From Ovis canadensis (lineage: Eukaryota; Chordata; Mammalia; Artiodactyla; Bovidae), in contig NC_091262.1 in assembly GCF_042477335.2 (NCBI RefSeq), positions 72,588,001 through 72,652,000 on the forward strand: a DNA stretch of 64,000 bases. Reading direction: 5' to 3'. Position numbers and translations under genes: made by a program. Numbering within the stretch: position 1 is the stretch's first letter; each line of letters starts with the position of its first letter. Below are positions 1 to 8,820 of this stretch, piece by piece. The notes beneath the pieces were generated by a model. That model searched no databases. It was not told the origin of the DNA and worked only from the letters and a program-made list of their open reading frames with translations.

Positions 1-855
1 GCCCAGGGTCAGAGGATATTAGAATCAGAGCGATCCTCTTGTCCTGCAGAGCCTCTCAGGGGCCACCTCCTCTGAGAAGGCCTCCCGGAGGATCCGGGGT
101 GTCCTCTGGAAGGACGGTACTCATTACTTCCCTGTAGGGTTTGGTCGCGCCCCCTAGACTGGGACTCGTCCAGGGCCAGTATCCCAGGGGACTGTGGGGT
201 GTGGTGGCAGGCCCTGAGTGACATCTTTTGAGAGCGTGAGGAGTACTTCTCTGTATTTTCATCTTTGTTTTATGTTATACATGATAAAATTGCTCATCTG
301 GGCCTGGGCATATTTGCAAACACAGAGACATGTACTGATACGGAGTGCATGATGGGGACCTGGTCGAACCACACTCGTCTAATGACAGAGGAATCAGAAC
401 CAGCCTCAAACAGGTCCTGGAGTTTCCTGCTCTGGGCGTTGGCTTTTTCAGCCTCTCCAAGCATTTCTCCCCCTTCCCCCACCCTCATCCTGCCGTGGAC
501 TTTTTAGCCGGTAATTCACACTCTATCCTGTAATCTACATTCAACTGCCCCCTTTGCCAGGAAGCCCATCCTCTTCTTTCTGGGTTTGCCAACAACATGT
601 GTTGACATTGCTCTCCCGTGCACCAGGAAGGGGCAGTGTCCAGGCTGGGGAGGAAGTCCTCAAGGACAGGACTTTCCCTCCTCACCCCTGGGCACCAGCC
701 CTCTCCTGAAGTCTGCCTGGTACCGCGTGCATGCATTCTGGCCTCTGTTGGAAGCAGACACACGGCGGTCATGGCTGTGGTCGGTGGGTCTATCCCCCCA
801 CCCTCTGACCGGACCAGATGTGGCAGCTCCCGGGTCGGTCTGCTTGGGAGGTCAC
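1..855 (-). other. SERPINA1: SERPINA1 intron 3 (partial)
   Basis: This is the sequence downstream, in gene sense, of the exon 3 donor at 855-854. No stretch resembling the next serpin exon (the conserved LHLPKLS-type strand) was seen on the minus strand, so exon 4 and the reactive-loop exon lie past the left edge. The long open frames on both strands here have no serpin features and are chance or shadow frames of exon 3. Confidence 0.75.
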
Positions 856-1126
856 CTTGCATATTTCTTTTCCAGGAACTTGGCGAGGAGTTCGTTGTTG
901 AGCTTGTCTTCCAGCTGCTGCAGTTTCCCGAGGTCGGGCAGGATGAAGCAGGCGGTGACGTTGCCCACGTAGTCCAGCAGCAGCACCCAGCTGGCGAGCT
1001 TGTCACAGTAGTGGAGGTCAAACATGCCCAGGCGGTTCATCATGGGCACCTTCACGGTGGTTTGCTCATTCACGTGGAAGTCCCTCTCCGTGGTGTGCTC
1101 GACCTCGAAGGGCTTCTCCCATTTTC
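856..1126 (-). CDS. SERPINA1: SERPINA1 coding exon 3 (alpha-1-antitrypsin)
   Basis: This internal exon of the secreted serine-protease inhibitor alpha-1-antitrypsin encodes residues 214 (split codon) to about 304. The acceptor reads TCCAG/GAAAATGG and the donor GCAAG/GTGACC. The 271-base length equals the human exon as I recall it. The first base pair completes the glycine codon begun in exon 2, giving the family motif F-K-G-K-W. Recognisable family segments are TTVKVPMM, the single cysteine in DLHYCDKL, and a glycosylation sequon NVT in YVGNVTACF, at the place of the third human glycan. The exon continues in frame through [19 protein letters not shown] and KKYA, and its last two bases start a serine codon. 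No stop or frameshift is seen. Only exons 2 and 3 of the coding part lie in the window. Confidence 0.95.
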
Positions 1127-1983
1127 CTGGAGAGAAGAGATAGCGGACGTCAGCCAAGGGTGGGAGGAGGTTTAGTATCAGTGGGAGAATAAAGGGGCCT
1201 TGAGCCTCCTGGTGAGGCACTTCTCTCTGAGCCTCAGATTTGCGTGTGTGCTCGTGTCCGACTCTTTGCGACCCCATGAACTGTAGCCCACCAGGCTCTT
1301 CTGTCGATGGGATTCCCCAGGCAAGAATACTAGAGGGCTTTGCCATTTCCTTCTTCAGGGCAGCTTCCTGAGCCAGGGATCAAACCCACATCTCCTGTGC
1401 TCCTGTGCTCCTGCATTGGAAGGTGGATTCTTTACCCCTGAGCCACCTGGGAAGCCCCAAACCTCAGTTTTACCATCTGTAAAATGGGTCTAAAGTGAAA
1501 CAGCAGTCTACAGAAAAGACTTCTGGGGAGAATAATGCAAGGCTGGTATAGGATCCAGAATTTCAATTTCGTGGAGGCTCATGTGGTAGAGGAAGCATCT
1601 GAATCTTGGTCTTCCTGACTCCAAAGGTGTCACTACTTCCTCTGCGCTGCAGTTGTCAGAAGTGTGGTTCGGGGTTTGTTTTTCTGACTCTATTTTGGGA
1701 GGCACTGCATATCATACACCTCTCCCTGGTGGGAATTTGCAGTGCATGTTAGGTCATTTAGGGCTCTGAAAAGTCCTGCAGAGACTTTGTTTAATTCATA
1801 ATTCCCTAACCCTATTTGATCATAGGAAGTTTTAGTGGTCATGTGTGGAAAACTGAATAACACATGCAGAGATGCATGGCTATATCCCATTCTGTGCTGC
1901 CAGGAAAGTTAAGAACTGAGTGTTTGAGACTATTTTGAGGGTGATTCTGTGCAGAAAAGCTCAGACTGGTTATGCAACCTTAC
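1127..1983 (-). other. SERPINA1: SERPINA1 intron 2
   Basis: This intron of about 857 bases runs between GT (1983-1982) and AG (1128-1127), phase 1. It contains a Bov-tA SINE (about 1243-1458) roughly 115 bases upstream of the exon 3 acceptor in gene sense. The remainder looks single-copy. Confidence 0.9.
1243..1458 (-). mobile_element. Bov-tA SINE in SERPINA1 intron 2
   Basis: The plus strand shows the reverse complement of the BovB-derived tail (gtccgactctttgcgacccc) followed by the tRNA-Glu-derived head ending gagccacctgggaagcccc. The element therefore lies in the same sense as SERPINA1. A short triplication of the unit tgctcc occurs near 1400. Confidence 0.9.
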
Positions 1984-2623
1984 CTTTAAAGGATATGTAA
2001 TTCACCAGAGCAAAAACTGTGTCTTGGTCAAGATCCTTTACCAAATCCACAATTTTTCCATGGCTTCCCTTCTCTACATAATCATTGATCTTCTTCTTGG
2101 CCTCCTCAGCATCCCTGAAGTTGATGGAGAAGGCTTTGGAGTGATACAGATTCTTGACATCCTCCAAAAACGTATCAACTAGCTTTGCACTCTCATTGAT
2201 GAACAGACCATTGCCGGTGGTCAGTTGCAGCTGGTGGTTTGGCTGGTTGAGGGTGTGGAGAAGATGCTGAAAGCCTTTGTGGATCTCAGCCTCTGCTAGC
2301 TCAGTGAGGTTGAAACCCAGGCCCTCCAGGATCTCAGTGTGAGTGTTGCCCTTGGCTCCCAGGGAAAGCATCGCAAAGGCTGAAGCGATGCTCACTGGGG
2401 AGAAGAAGATGTTGCTGGTGTTGGACTGATGGGCCAACTTGTGGTATATGCTGAAGGCAAAGTTGGCCAGGTTGGGGGCAATCTTGTGGCAGGCTGCTTC
2501 CTGGTGGGATGTATCATCTGTCTCTTGGACAGCGTGTCCTTGGAGAACCCCAGCCAGGGAGATGGGGGCCAGGCAGCACAGGGCTGCCAGCAGCAGAAGG
2601 CCCCGTGTGATGGAGAGTGCCAT
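1984..2623 (-). CDS. SERPINA1: SERPINA1 coding exon 2, start codon and signal peptide
   Basis: This is the first coding exon of alpha-1-antitrypsin, the plasma inhibitor of neutrophil elastase secreted by liver. The exon spans 1984-2627, and the ATG at 2623-2621 follows four bases after the acceptor (ttgcag/GATAATGG), as in other SERPINA1 genes. It encodes 213 residues plus one base. Residues 1-24 form a signal peptide (MALSITRG... ending SLA before GVLQG). The serpin core begins near residue 45 and includes [24 protein letters not shown] (helix B region) and GLGFNLTE. N-glycosylation sequons occur at N68 (NTS), N105 (NLT) and N143 (NES). The exon ends in [11 protein letters not shown] at donor AAAG/GTAAGG. 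There is no internal stop. The protein reads as bovid SERPINA1. Residues such as [11 protein letters not shown] look nearer to sheep than cattle from memory, which is not proof of species. Confidence 0.96.
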
Positions 2624-2799
2624 TATCCTGCAAGAGAGAGAAGGGTACCATGCCTGGGTCAGACCATACAGTGAGTCCCTTGGCCACTGACAGATGCCAG
2701 GTCAAAGCAACCAGTTTATCGAGGATCTATATGCCAAACACTCTTCTATGTCGGCATCATTGAAAGACTCAGAACAATGGAAGGGATTTGATGGCACTT

Positions 2800-3005
2800 A
2801 TTGCACGCCAAATTCCATCCTAAACTCTTTACTGTCTTATCTTACCCTGTTCCGGTAACAGTCCTCTGACCTAGGTCATGTGACACCCCTGGGCTTACAG
2901 ATGAGACCAGGCTCCTAGAGGTTAAGTCACTTGTCCAGGGTTCCAGGACAGACAAGTAGCAGAATCAGAATCACACTCCCAGGTCGTCTGGGTCTAGAGT
3001 CCACG
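2800..3005 (+). repeat. MIR-like SINE fragment
   Basis: The core text gaggttaagtcacttgtcc followed by a cagaatcagaatc segment fits the conserved MIR core. It is old and diverged, so boundaries are approximate. Confidence 0.55.
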
Positions 3006-3589
3006 TTCTCGATGGCTCTGTTAATATCCACAATGTGTAAGTGCTAATATCCCAAGGTGTAAGTGCTGCTGGCCTTATTTTGGGAAGAGGAAACTGAGGG
3101 ACAGGAAGTGGATAATGACCCAGGAGGTTGGCTGAATCGGACTCAGGGATGATTGGATCTGGAACAGCCCTAGGAGGACTTCCACTAAAATCTGTTACCT
3201 AATGGATAGAGAGGTGACAGCCCAGAGTGGGAGGGATCTTGCTTCAATGACACACAGCAGGAACACAGAAGAGCCGTGAGGAAACTCAGCTGGGGCAGGG
3301 GGCTGTACCCCAACACTCACAATGAACCTCAGCCCCTGGTAGATGTTCCTGAGCTGGAGGGCTGCCCTCACAGTGAGTCTGTGGCCTCAGTCACAGGACT
3401 GTGCTGACGGTCAGCTTACACACCCTGCTTGCCTCCTTTGTCCCAGCTCTGTGCTCAGCATGCTGTGGGTGTTGAAGGTCCTGGCTCCTCCAGCCAAGTG
3501 GAATTTGTCTTTGTGTGTGTCGGGAGGTGGGGGCGGTGGTGGGGGTGGGTGGGTAAGAGTTGGAAAAGCATCTTTTCCTTTTCAGACAG

Positions 3590-3700
3590 ACCTGGCTTCT
3601 AATCTAGGTCTCTGTCACCACCTGCTGTGTGACCTTGGATGAGTTGCTTAGTTTCTCTGGTCTTCACTTTGTCGCAGGTAGAAAGTCAGATTTGGGGGAT
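3590..3700 (-). repeat. MIR-like fragment
   Basis: The reverse MIR core is visible (gtgaccttggatgagttgctt, then a tttctctggtcttcactttg segment). A G-rich run (gggggcggtggtgggggtggg type) sits just before it at about 3525-3555. Confidence 0.5.
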
Positions 3701-5559
3701 CTTTGAAAGTAAGATCTTCACCAAGTCTAGCCTCCACACCTTACATTGAAAGCACCTGAGAGAGCAGATGGCCTTGAAGGAGAGGCTGGTAGATGGGCAA
3801 GCAGAAGCCCTCAGAGGATGACTGGGAGGAAGATGAGCTCCATGGCTGGTCGGGGGAGACAACAGGGAATGGCAAGGCCTGTGGCTGGCCCAGCAAGGTC
3901 AGACTCCATCTAGTGATCATCAAAGTCAATGTCTCCTGCAGCAACACAGGACCACCTCTGCTCCACAGAGCTCCCTCCACTCCACACAGACCCCTGCCTT
4001 GGGCCACCAGGCCGAGGTCTCCTAAGTACCACCTGCTCTCTTCCCAGATAAAGGAACTGAGGTCTAAGCAGAGGAGAGGGTGTGCCTGCAGCCACAGAGC
4101 TGGCTATTGATATTAGTCACATAACTAAAACCATCATTTTAATAAAATACAAAGACAAAGGAGCTCTTGAACTTGGCATATGAAAACCCGAGGTTAAAAA
4201 GTTGTGAACAAAGAATGCTGGGTTTTACTTACCTCCTTGGACTTAAAGTTTCTTTCCAATAAACAACAAGATGAAGCACAAAACTGGTTTCTTTCCATTA
4301 CCTTTTTTTTTTTTCCCCTGGACTTCAGGCCTCTAAATAACCCAAATAGAGGAGACCACAGATTATGTAATACCTGTTTATATTTTTCGTAAACTAGCCA
4401 GTGGTTTTAGAGCTGAAGATGGTGCTGAGATTAATTCTGTATATTTCCATCACCCTTGGGTTTCTCGCTACCTCCCCACTGGATTTTGGTGTGGTCCTTC
4501 GTGGTTGATGGAAATTCCCCATCTTGGCGAGGCTCAGAGATGATGAGGGATTTGAACTCTGCACGATGGGGACACTATATACACCAATTGGCCTCAGAGT
4601 CAGAGGCTGAGGCTTCCCGTCCGCACAGGGCCACCTCTGTCCACTTGGTCTTGGGTAAGTATTTACTTGTTTTGGGGCCTCACTCTGCCCAGCTGTATAA
4701 ACTGAGGTTAAGGGAGACCTAAATGAGGTCCCTGTGTACCAATGCTGGAATTTTAGTTAGAGGGGTATCTGGGTTTGGTGGAACAAGATGGACTGAAGCG
4801 TCCCATGGGGTTACAGGGTGAGGTGCCCTCCTGCCAAGAGGGATGTTGGCCTTAAGAAGGTAACAAGGCTGGAGTGGGGCTGAGGGGAAGAGGGGCTACA
4901 GCTGGGGTGAGCACCTCCCTGCCCCCACCCCATCCTTCTGCCTGGGGGTTACATCACCTCCTCTGGCTTCCTCCTCCTACAGTAAATGGCCTGAGGCCAG
5001 GAAGGGGTCAGAGCCCTGGCAAGGCTACGCAGTGAGTCAGGGGCAAAGCTGGCTGGAGCAGGGCTTGGTTTCCCCACCTCTCGAACTATAGATGGGACAG
5101 AGTGTCCCCAGGTCAATTCAGTGAGTGTCAGAATTAGATCCCCAACACTCTGAGGTCAATCTTGAGACTCTGTGGGCTCCCTTTTGCCTCCCAGTCTCTT
5201 CCTTAGAACTTCGAGTGCCCAAGACCTCTCTCTCCTCTCCCAACAAAGGCCGTCCCTTCCCTCAATCCCCCAATCCTAGGGCTGGGGAGCCAACCAGAGA
5301 TGCCAGAGGAAATGGTGAAGCGCCCAGAGGTGCAGGGACCAAACTTCAAATCAGCAGAATGAAGACGTCACAGTGCCACTTCCGGAGTCTGGGGTAGGTC
5401 GGGGACAGTGAATGAGCTGTCCCTTTGCCTAATCTCATGCCCTTTCTTTCCCCCAGGATATAAAACGAGTGACCAAGAGTGACCCAGTGGGGTCCAGGGA
5501 AGTGACTATGACCTAAGGTCACAACCTACTGACACCTGGGTAAGCCCAGGGTGACTCAG

Positions 5560-5710
5560 CCCCGCCACTTACAGATAAGTGGCCTTGGGCAAGTGATTGC
5601 TCTTCTTCGAGCCTCACCTTCCTGTAAGTGGAGAAAAGAATCTCTTGCAAGGCAGGTGTGAGGAACGGATACGGTGATGAGTGAGTGGGCCTCTAGCAGG
5701 TGTGGAAGCC
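5560..5710 (-). repeat. MIR-like fragment
   Basis: The reverse MIR core (ggccttgggcaagtgattgc, then gagcctcaccttcctgtaa) is visible. Boundaries are approximate. Confidence 0.5.
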
Positions 5711-6037
5711 CTACCTGTGCACAGAGAGGGTTCAAGGTAGAGACTGGCAGATTTCTTCCGGGCCAGTTAGCCACACGGCTCAGGGCCAGAGAGGGGAACC
5801 CTGCTCCGCAGAGAATGGCCTCTGAGTTTAGAAAATGTTGAGTTCAATTCTCCAGGTCTTTATTCATTGACTATTAGCTGCCAAACCCTATTCTTAGCAA
5901 ACGTCAGCATGAGCATCCTCCTCCTCTTTTCACTTCGTGAACAGCAGGCATCCATGCACCGTCTCATCTTCCCTCAGAGCTTACCCTGAGAGGTGGGAGT
6001 TAGTATTAGCCCCATTTTATAGATGGAGATAGCAAGG

Positions 6038-6352
6038 AGATCGAACCAGTCTATCCTAAAGGAAATCAGTCCTGAATATTCACTGGAAGGACTGCTGCTG
6101 AAGCTGAAGTTCCAATACTTTGGTCACCTGATGCGAAGAGCTGATTCACTGGGAAAGACCCTGATGCTGAAAGATTGAGGCTAGGAAGAGACAGGGGCGA
6201 CAGAGGCGGAAATGGTTGGATGGCATCACCAACTCAATGGACATGAGTTTGAGGAAGGTCCAGGAGATGGTGAAGGACAGGAAAGCCTGGGGTGCTGCAG
6301 CCTACAGAATCACAAAGAACTGGACATGCCTGAGCGACTGAACAACAACATA
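6038..6352 (+). mobile_element. BovB LINE 3'-end fragment
   Basis: The sequence runs from 'accagtctatcctaaagg' through the conserved BovB end text (ggttggatggcatcacc, ggtgaaggacaggaaagcctg) to gagcgactgaacaacaaca. It is strongly 5'-truncated and diverged, inserted antisense to SERPINA1 in intron 1. Confidence 0.85.
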
Positions 6353-6424
6353 GATGGAGAAATCGAGGGCTGTAGAAGTTAAATAAATGACTGAAAATCA
6401 CAGAACTGAACTGGTGGCTTACAG

Positions 6425-6541
6425 AACTAATGTTTTGTGTGTGCAGCATGTGGGATCTTAGTTCCCTGACCTGGAATCAAACCTGTGCTTCCTGCGGTGG
6501 AAGTGGGGAGTCTTAATCACTGAACCACAAGGGAAGTCTCT
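6425..6541 (-). mobile_element. CHR-type tRNA-derived SINE
   Basis: This is the reverse complement of a CHR SINE: catgtgggatcttagttccc, a diverged B-box region, then the end aaccacaagggaagtctct. Confidence 0.75.
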
Positions 6542-6679
6542 ACAGAACCAAATTTAATCCTGGGTGTTTTGATCCCTGAATTTGGCATTTAGCCCTTCTC
6601 TGTGTACAAAGCTGAAGGCAGAGGCCTCAGAACAGAAAACCTCAGGGGTGACCTGGCTGAACAAAGAGGGGCATCGTCA

Positions 6680-6880
6680 TTTTGTGGCTAAGATTGGAGG
6701 CTATGAGGCCAGAATGCCCACGCTCAATTTGCTATCAGTTCTGTGACCTTGGACTAGTTACTCAACCTCTCTGAACCTCAGTTTCCCAGTGATGATATGG
6801 GTGTACTTCCCCTAAAAGACTATTATGCAAATGAAATGGGTGCAAAGTGCCGAGAAATGCCTGGCACACTGTCAGTTCTC
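6680..6880 (-). repeat. MIR-like fragment
   Basis: The reverse MIR text is clear: ctgtgaccttggactagtta, then ctctgaacctcagtttccc, then a tgcctggcacactg end. Confidence 0.65.
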
Positions 6881-7059
6881 AGAGGCATCAGTTGTTATCG
6901 ACACTGTGGCTCTTTCAGGATCCTCTAAAAGAGTCTGGTTGCCTTGGTTTGGGTCTTATTTGTATTCCATCTCCAAACACCAGTGATGGAAAAATCATAT
7001 TCTTCCTAAAGTCCAGAGATCAAAGGCAGTGGGAGTGGGGTAGGGACAGGAGGGCCAAC

Positions 7060-7420
7060 GTTATCTATGCTTTGCCTAAAAGGGCGGAGAGGATGAGTGA
7101 CTGTCCAAGGTCACCCAGCATCAGAGGTGACTCAAAGCCAACCCAGGCTTCCCATTCCTCAGCTGGTGCCTGAGACCCGAAGGGACGATTTTGCAGTGGG
7201 CATGAGGGCAGGGGATTCTGAAGGGGATTCAGCTTAAGCTTGAATCCTAGATGGTGCAACTGGGGGCAAGGGATGAACCTCCCTGTCCCAGAAGTCTTCA
7301 TCTGTCAAATGGGAACGCCACGGTAACTACCTCAGAGGATTGCCACGAGGCTTAAATAGAGGCTGCCTGTGCAGAGTGGGGGCTCAGGAATACAGCTCAA
7401 AGCCCACCCCTAGGACAGTG
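7060..7420. repeat. Two MIR-like fragments
   Basis: A plus-strand core (gtgactgtccaaggtcaccc) at about 7090-7170 is followed by a reverse-strand unit at about 7230-7400 (catctgtcaaatgggaacg and acgaggcttaaatagagg). Both are old and approximate. Confidence 0.5.
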
Positions 7421-7702
7421 GTCTCCCCCGCTCCCCATCTTCCGCGGCACACAAAGATGGCCAGGGGCCCGCTGTGCACAGGGGTGCCCACTTCGGTGAC
7501 TCCAGGCTAAGACCTGGTACGGTTCTGTTCTGGGCACTTCTGCAGAGAATGGAGGCAGCTGAAACTCAGAGCTTCCCGTCCGACCTGGCTTCCCTACCAG
7601 GTTGCTCTGTGAGCCTAGGCTACTCACTGTCCCTCCCTGAACCTTATCGTTTTCATCTGTAGAAGCGAGAAAAGATACACACCCGAGCAAATGCAGAGGC
7701 GG

Positions 7703-7812
7703 CGAGACCTACAGAAGACACCGACGGGACAAGACCTACAGAAGACCACCGACGGGACGAGACCTACAGAAGACCACCGATGGGACAAGATCTACAGAAG
7801 ACCACCGACGGG
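7703..7812. repeat. 28-base tandem repeat, about four copies
   Basis: The unit begins gacctacagaagaccaccg and ends with acgggacaa or a close variant. Copies start at about 7706, 7733, 7761 and 7789. The first is one base short, the third has a single cac/cga change, and the fourth has atct for acct. It lies in SERPINA1 intron 1, about 300 bases downstream of the hepatic exon in gene sense. It is purine-rich with several CpGs. No known repeat family is recognised. Confidence 0.85.
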
Positions 7813-8103
7813 AAAGATGCAGGAGCTGTGCCAGCAGAAACATACTCCCTCCTAGGTCGCTGGATGCCAAAGCCAGCCCCCACCCCCTCACTTCCACTTC
7901 TGCTCTCAGAGGGCCCCTTTAGTCACCGGGAGGAATTGGGGAGGCCCTGGATAGGCTTGGGAAGCAGGAAAGGACCCCTGGGCTGCTGTTACTATGACAG
8001 CAGATGGCCCGGCCCCAGCCTGCTCCATCCTCCTTGCATCCCCAAGGCTTGCCTGGGGAGCGCAGGGTCCTGGAGGCCCCTGGCCAGTGGAAGGCATACT
8101 TAC

Positions 8104-8145
8104 GATTCACTGTCCCAGGTCAGGGCTGGTGACTGAGGCCAAGGA
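8104..8145 (-). other. SERPINA1: SERPINA1 hepatic non-coding first exon (exon 1C)
   Basis: The minus strand reads CTGACCTGGGACAGTGAATC followed by a perfect donor GTAAGT at 8103. This matches the end of the human liver-specific exon as I remember it. The 5' end is placed roughly, about 25 bases downstream of the TATA-like box, because the exact start cannot be read from sequence. The exon is untranslated; the first ATG used is in exon 2. Confidence 0.88.
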
Positions 8146-8235
8146 GACAGAGCCCTGTCCTTGCCCCTATTTAACCACTGGACCCAGAAGGGCGAAGGGG
8201 GAGGCTGCTGGTAAACATTAACCAAGGTCACCCCA
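8146..8235 (-). promoter_or_regulatory. SERPINA1: SERPINA1 hepatic promoter (TATA-like, HNF1-type and HNF4-type sites)
   Basis: In gene sense the region reads, 5' to 3': an HNF4-type half-site TGACCTT (8230-8224), an HNF1-type site GGTTAATGTTTACC (8223-8210), then CAGCAGCCTCCCCC, and the TATA-like TTAAATA (8174-8168). This order and wording closely follow the well-studied human alpha-1-antitrypsin liver promoter. Its expected role is hepatocyte transcription through HNF1A and HNF4A. The human macrophage first exons lie about 2 kb further upstream, which would be near 10.1-10.4 kb here; I cannot identify them by eye. Confidence 0.9.
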
Positions 8236-8545
8236 GTTATCAGAGGAACAAACAAGGACTAAGTCCATCGGCTGGACACTGGACTGCCTGCTCACGTTGT
8301 CCAGCGGTGCTCCTTCTGGGCGGCACGCAGCCCTGTGCTCCATATCCCCGAAAGAGTCTTTGTGCCCAGCTCATAAACCACAGCATCCTGCATTCAAGCT
8401 GGGGTGGCATTGATGCCGACATTCTAGGGGATGGCATGATTTTGCTGGCCTGCAATCCACTGGGGAGCTCTCAGTTGCTGCTTCATCAGTAGCAAGAGCT
8501 ACCACTGATGGAGCCACCTTGAAATGCCCAATGCTCACTGTTGGG

Positions 8546-8810
8546 ACTTCCCTGGTAGTCCAGTGGTTAAGAATTTGCCTGCCAGTGCAGGGGACATAGG
8601 TTCGATCCCTGGTCAGGGGAGATTCCATATGCTGTGGGGCAACTATCCCATACAGTGACTGCTGGAGCCTGTGCCCTAGAGACAGTGGCCCGTAACCAGA
8701 GAAGCCGCTGCGATGGGCAGGCCGTGCACCACAACTAGAGTAGCCCCTTTGCCACAGCAAGAGGAAGCAGCAGTGAAGAGCCAGCATAGCCAAAAAAAAA
8801 ATTAAAAAAC
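8546..8810 (+). mobile_element. CHR-type SINE just upstream of the SERPINA1 liver promoter
   Basis: It starts gggacttccctggtagtcca, has a Pol III B-box-like ggttcgatccc, and ends in an A-rich tail (about 8791-8820). It is divergent to SERPINA1, about 310 bases upstream of the HNF1/HNF4 sites. Confidence 0.9.
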
Positions 8811-8820
8811 AAACAAACAA

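Larger units (their letters stand above)
2628..8103 (-). other. SERPINA1: SERPINA1 intron 1
   Basis: This 5.5-kb intron joins the hepatic non-coding exon (donor ATC/GTAAGT at 8103) to exon 2 (acceptor AG at 2629-2628). Its size is close to the human intron 1. It contains MIR-type fragments, a BovB 3' fragment, a CHR-type SINE and a 28-base tandem repeat near its 5' end. The remaining stretches, about 3700-5560 and 5700-6030, show nothing I can assign. Confidence 0.85.

Noticed and set aside
485..1175. Long open frames on both strands overlapping exon 3 (up to 185 codons)
   Set aside because: They are shadow frames of the SERPINA1 exon and its intron; the real exon is fixed by splice sites and the serpin sequence.
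7703..7812. Regular 28-base repeats resembling a CRISPR array
   Set aside because: The repeats are directly adjacent without spacers, in a mammalian intron; this is a tandem repeat.
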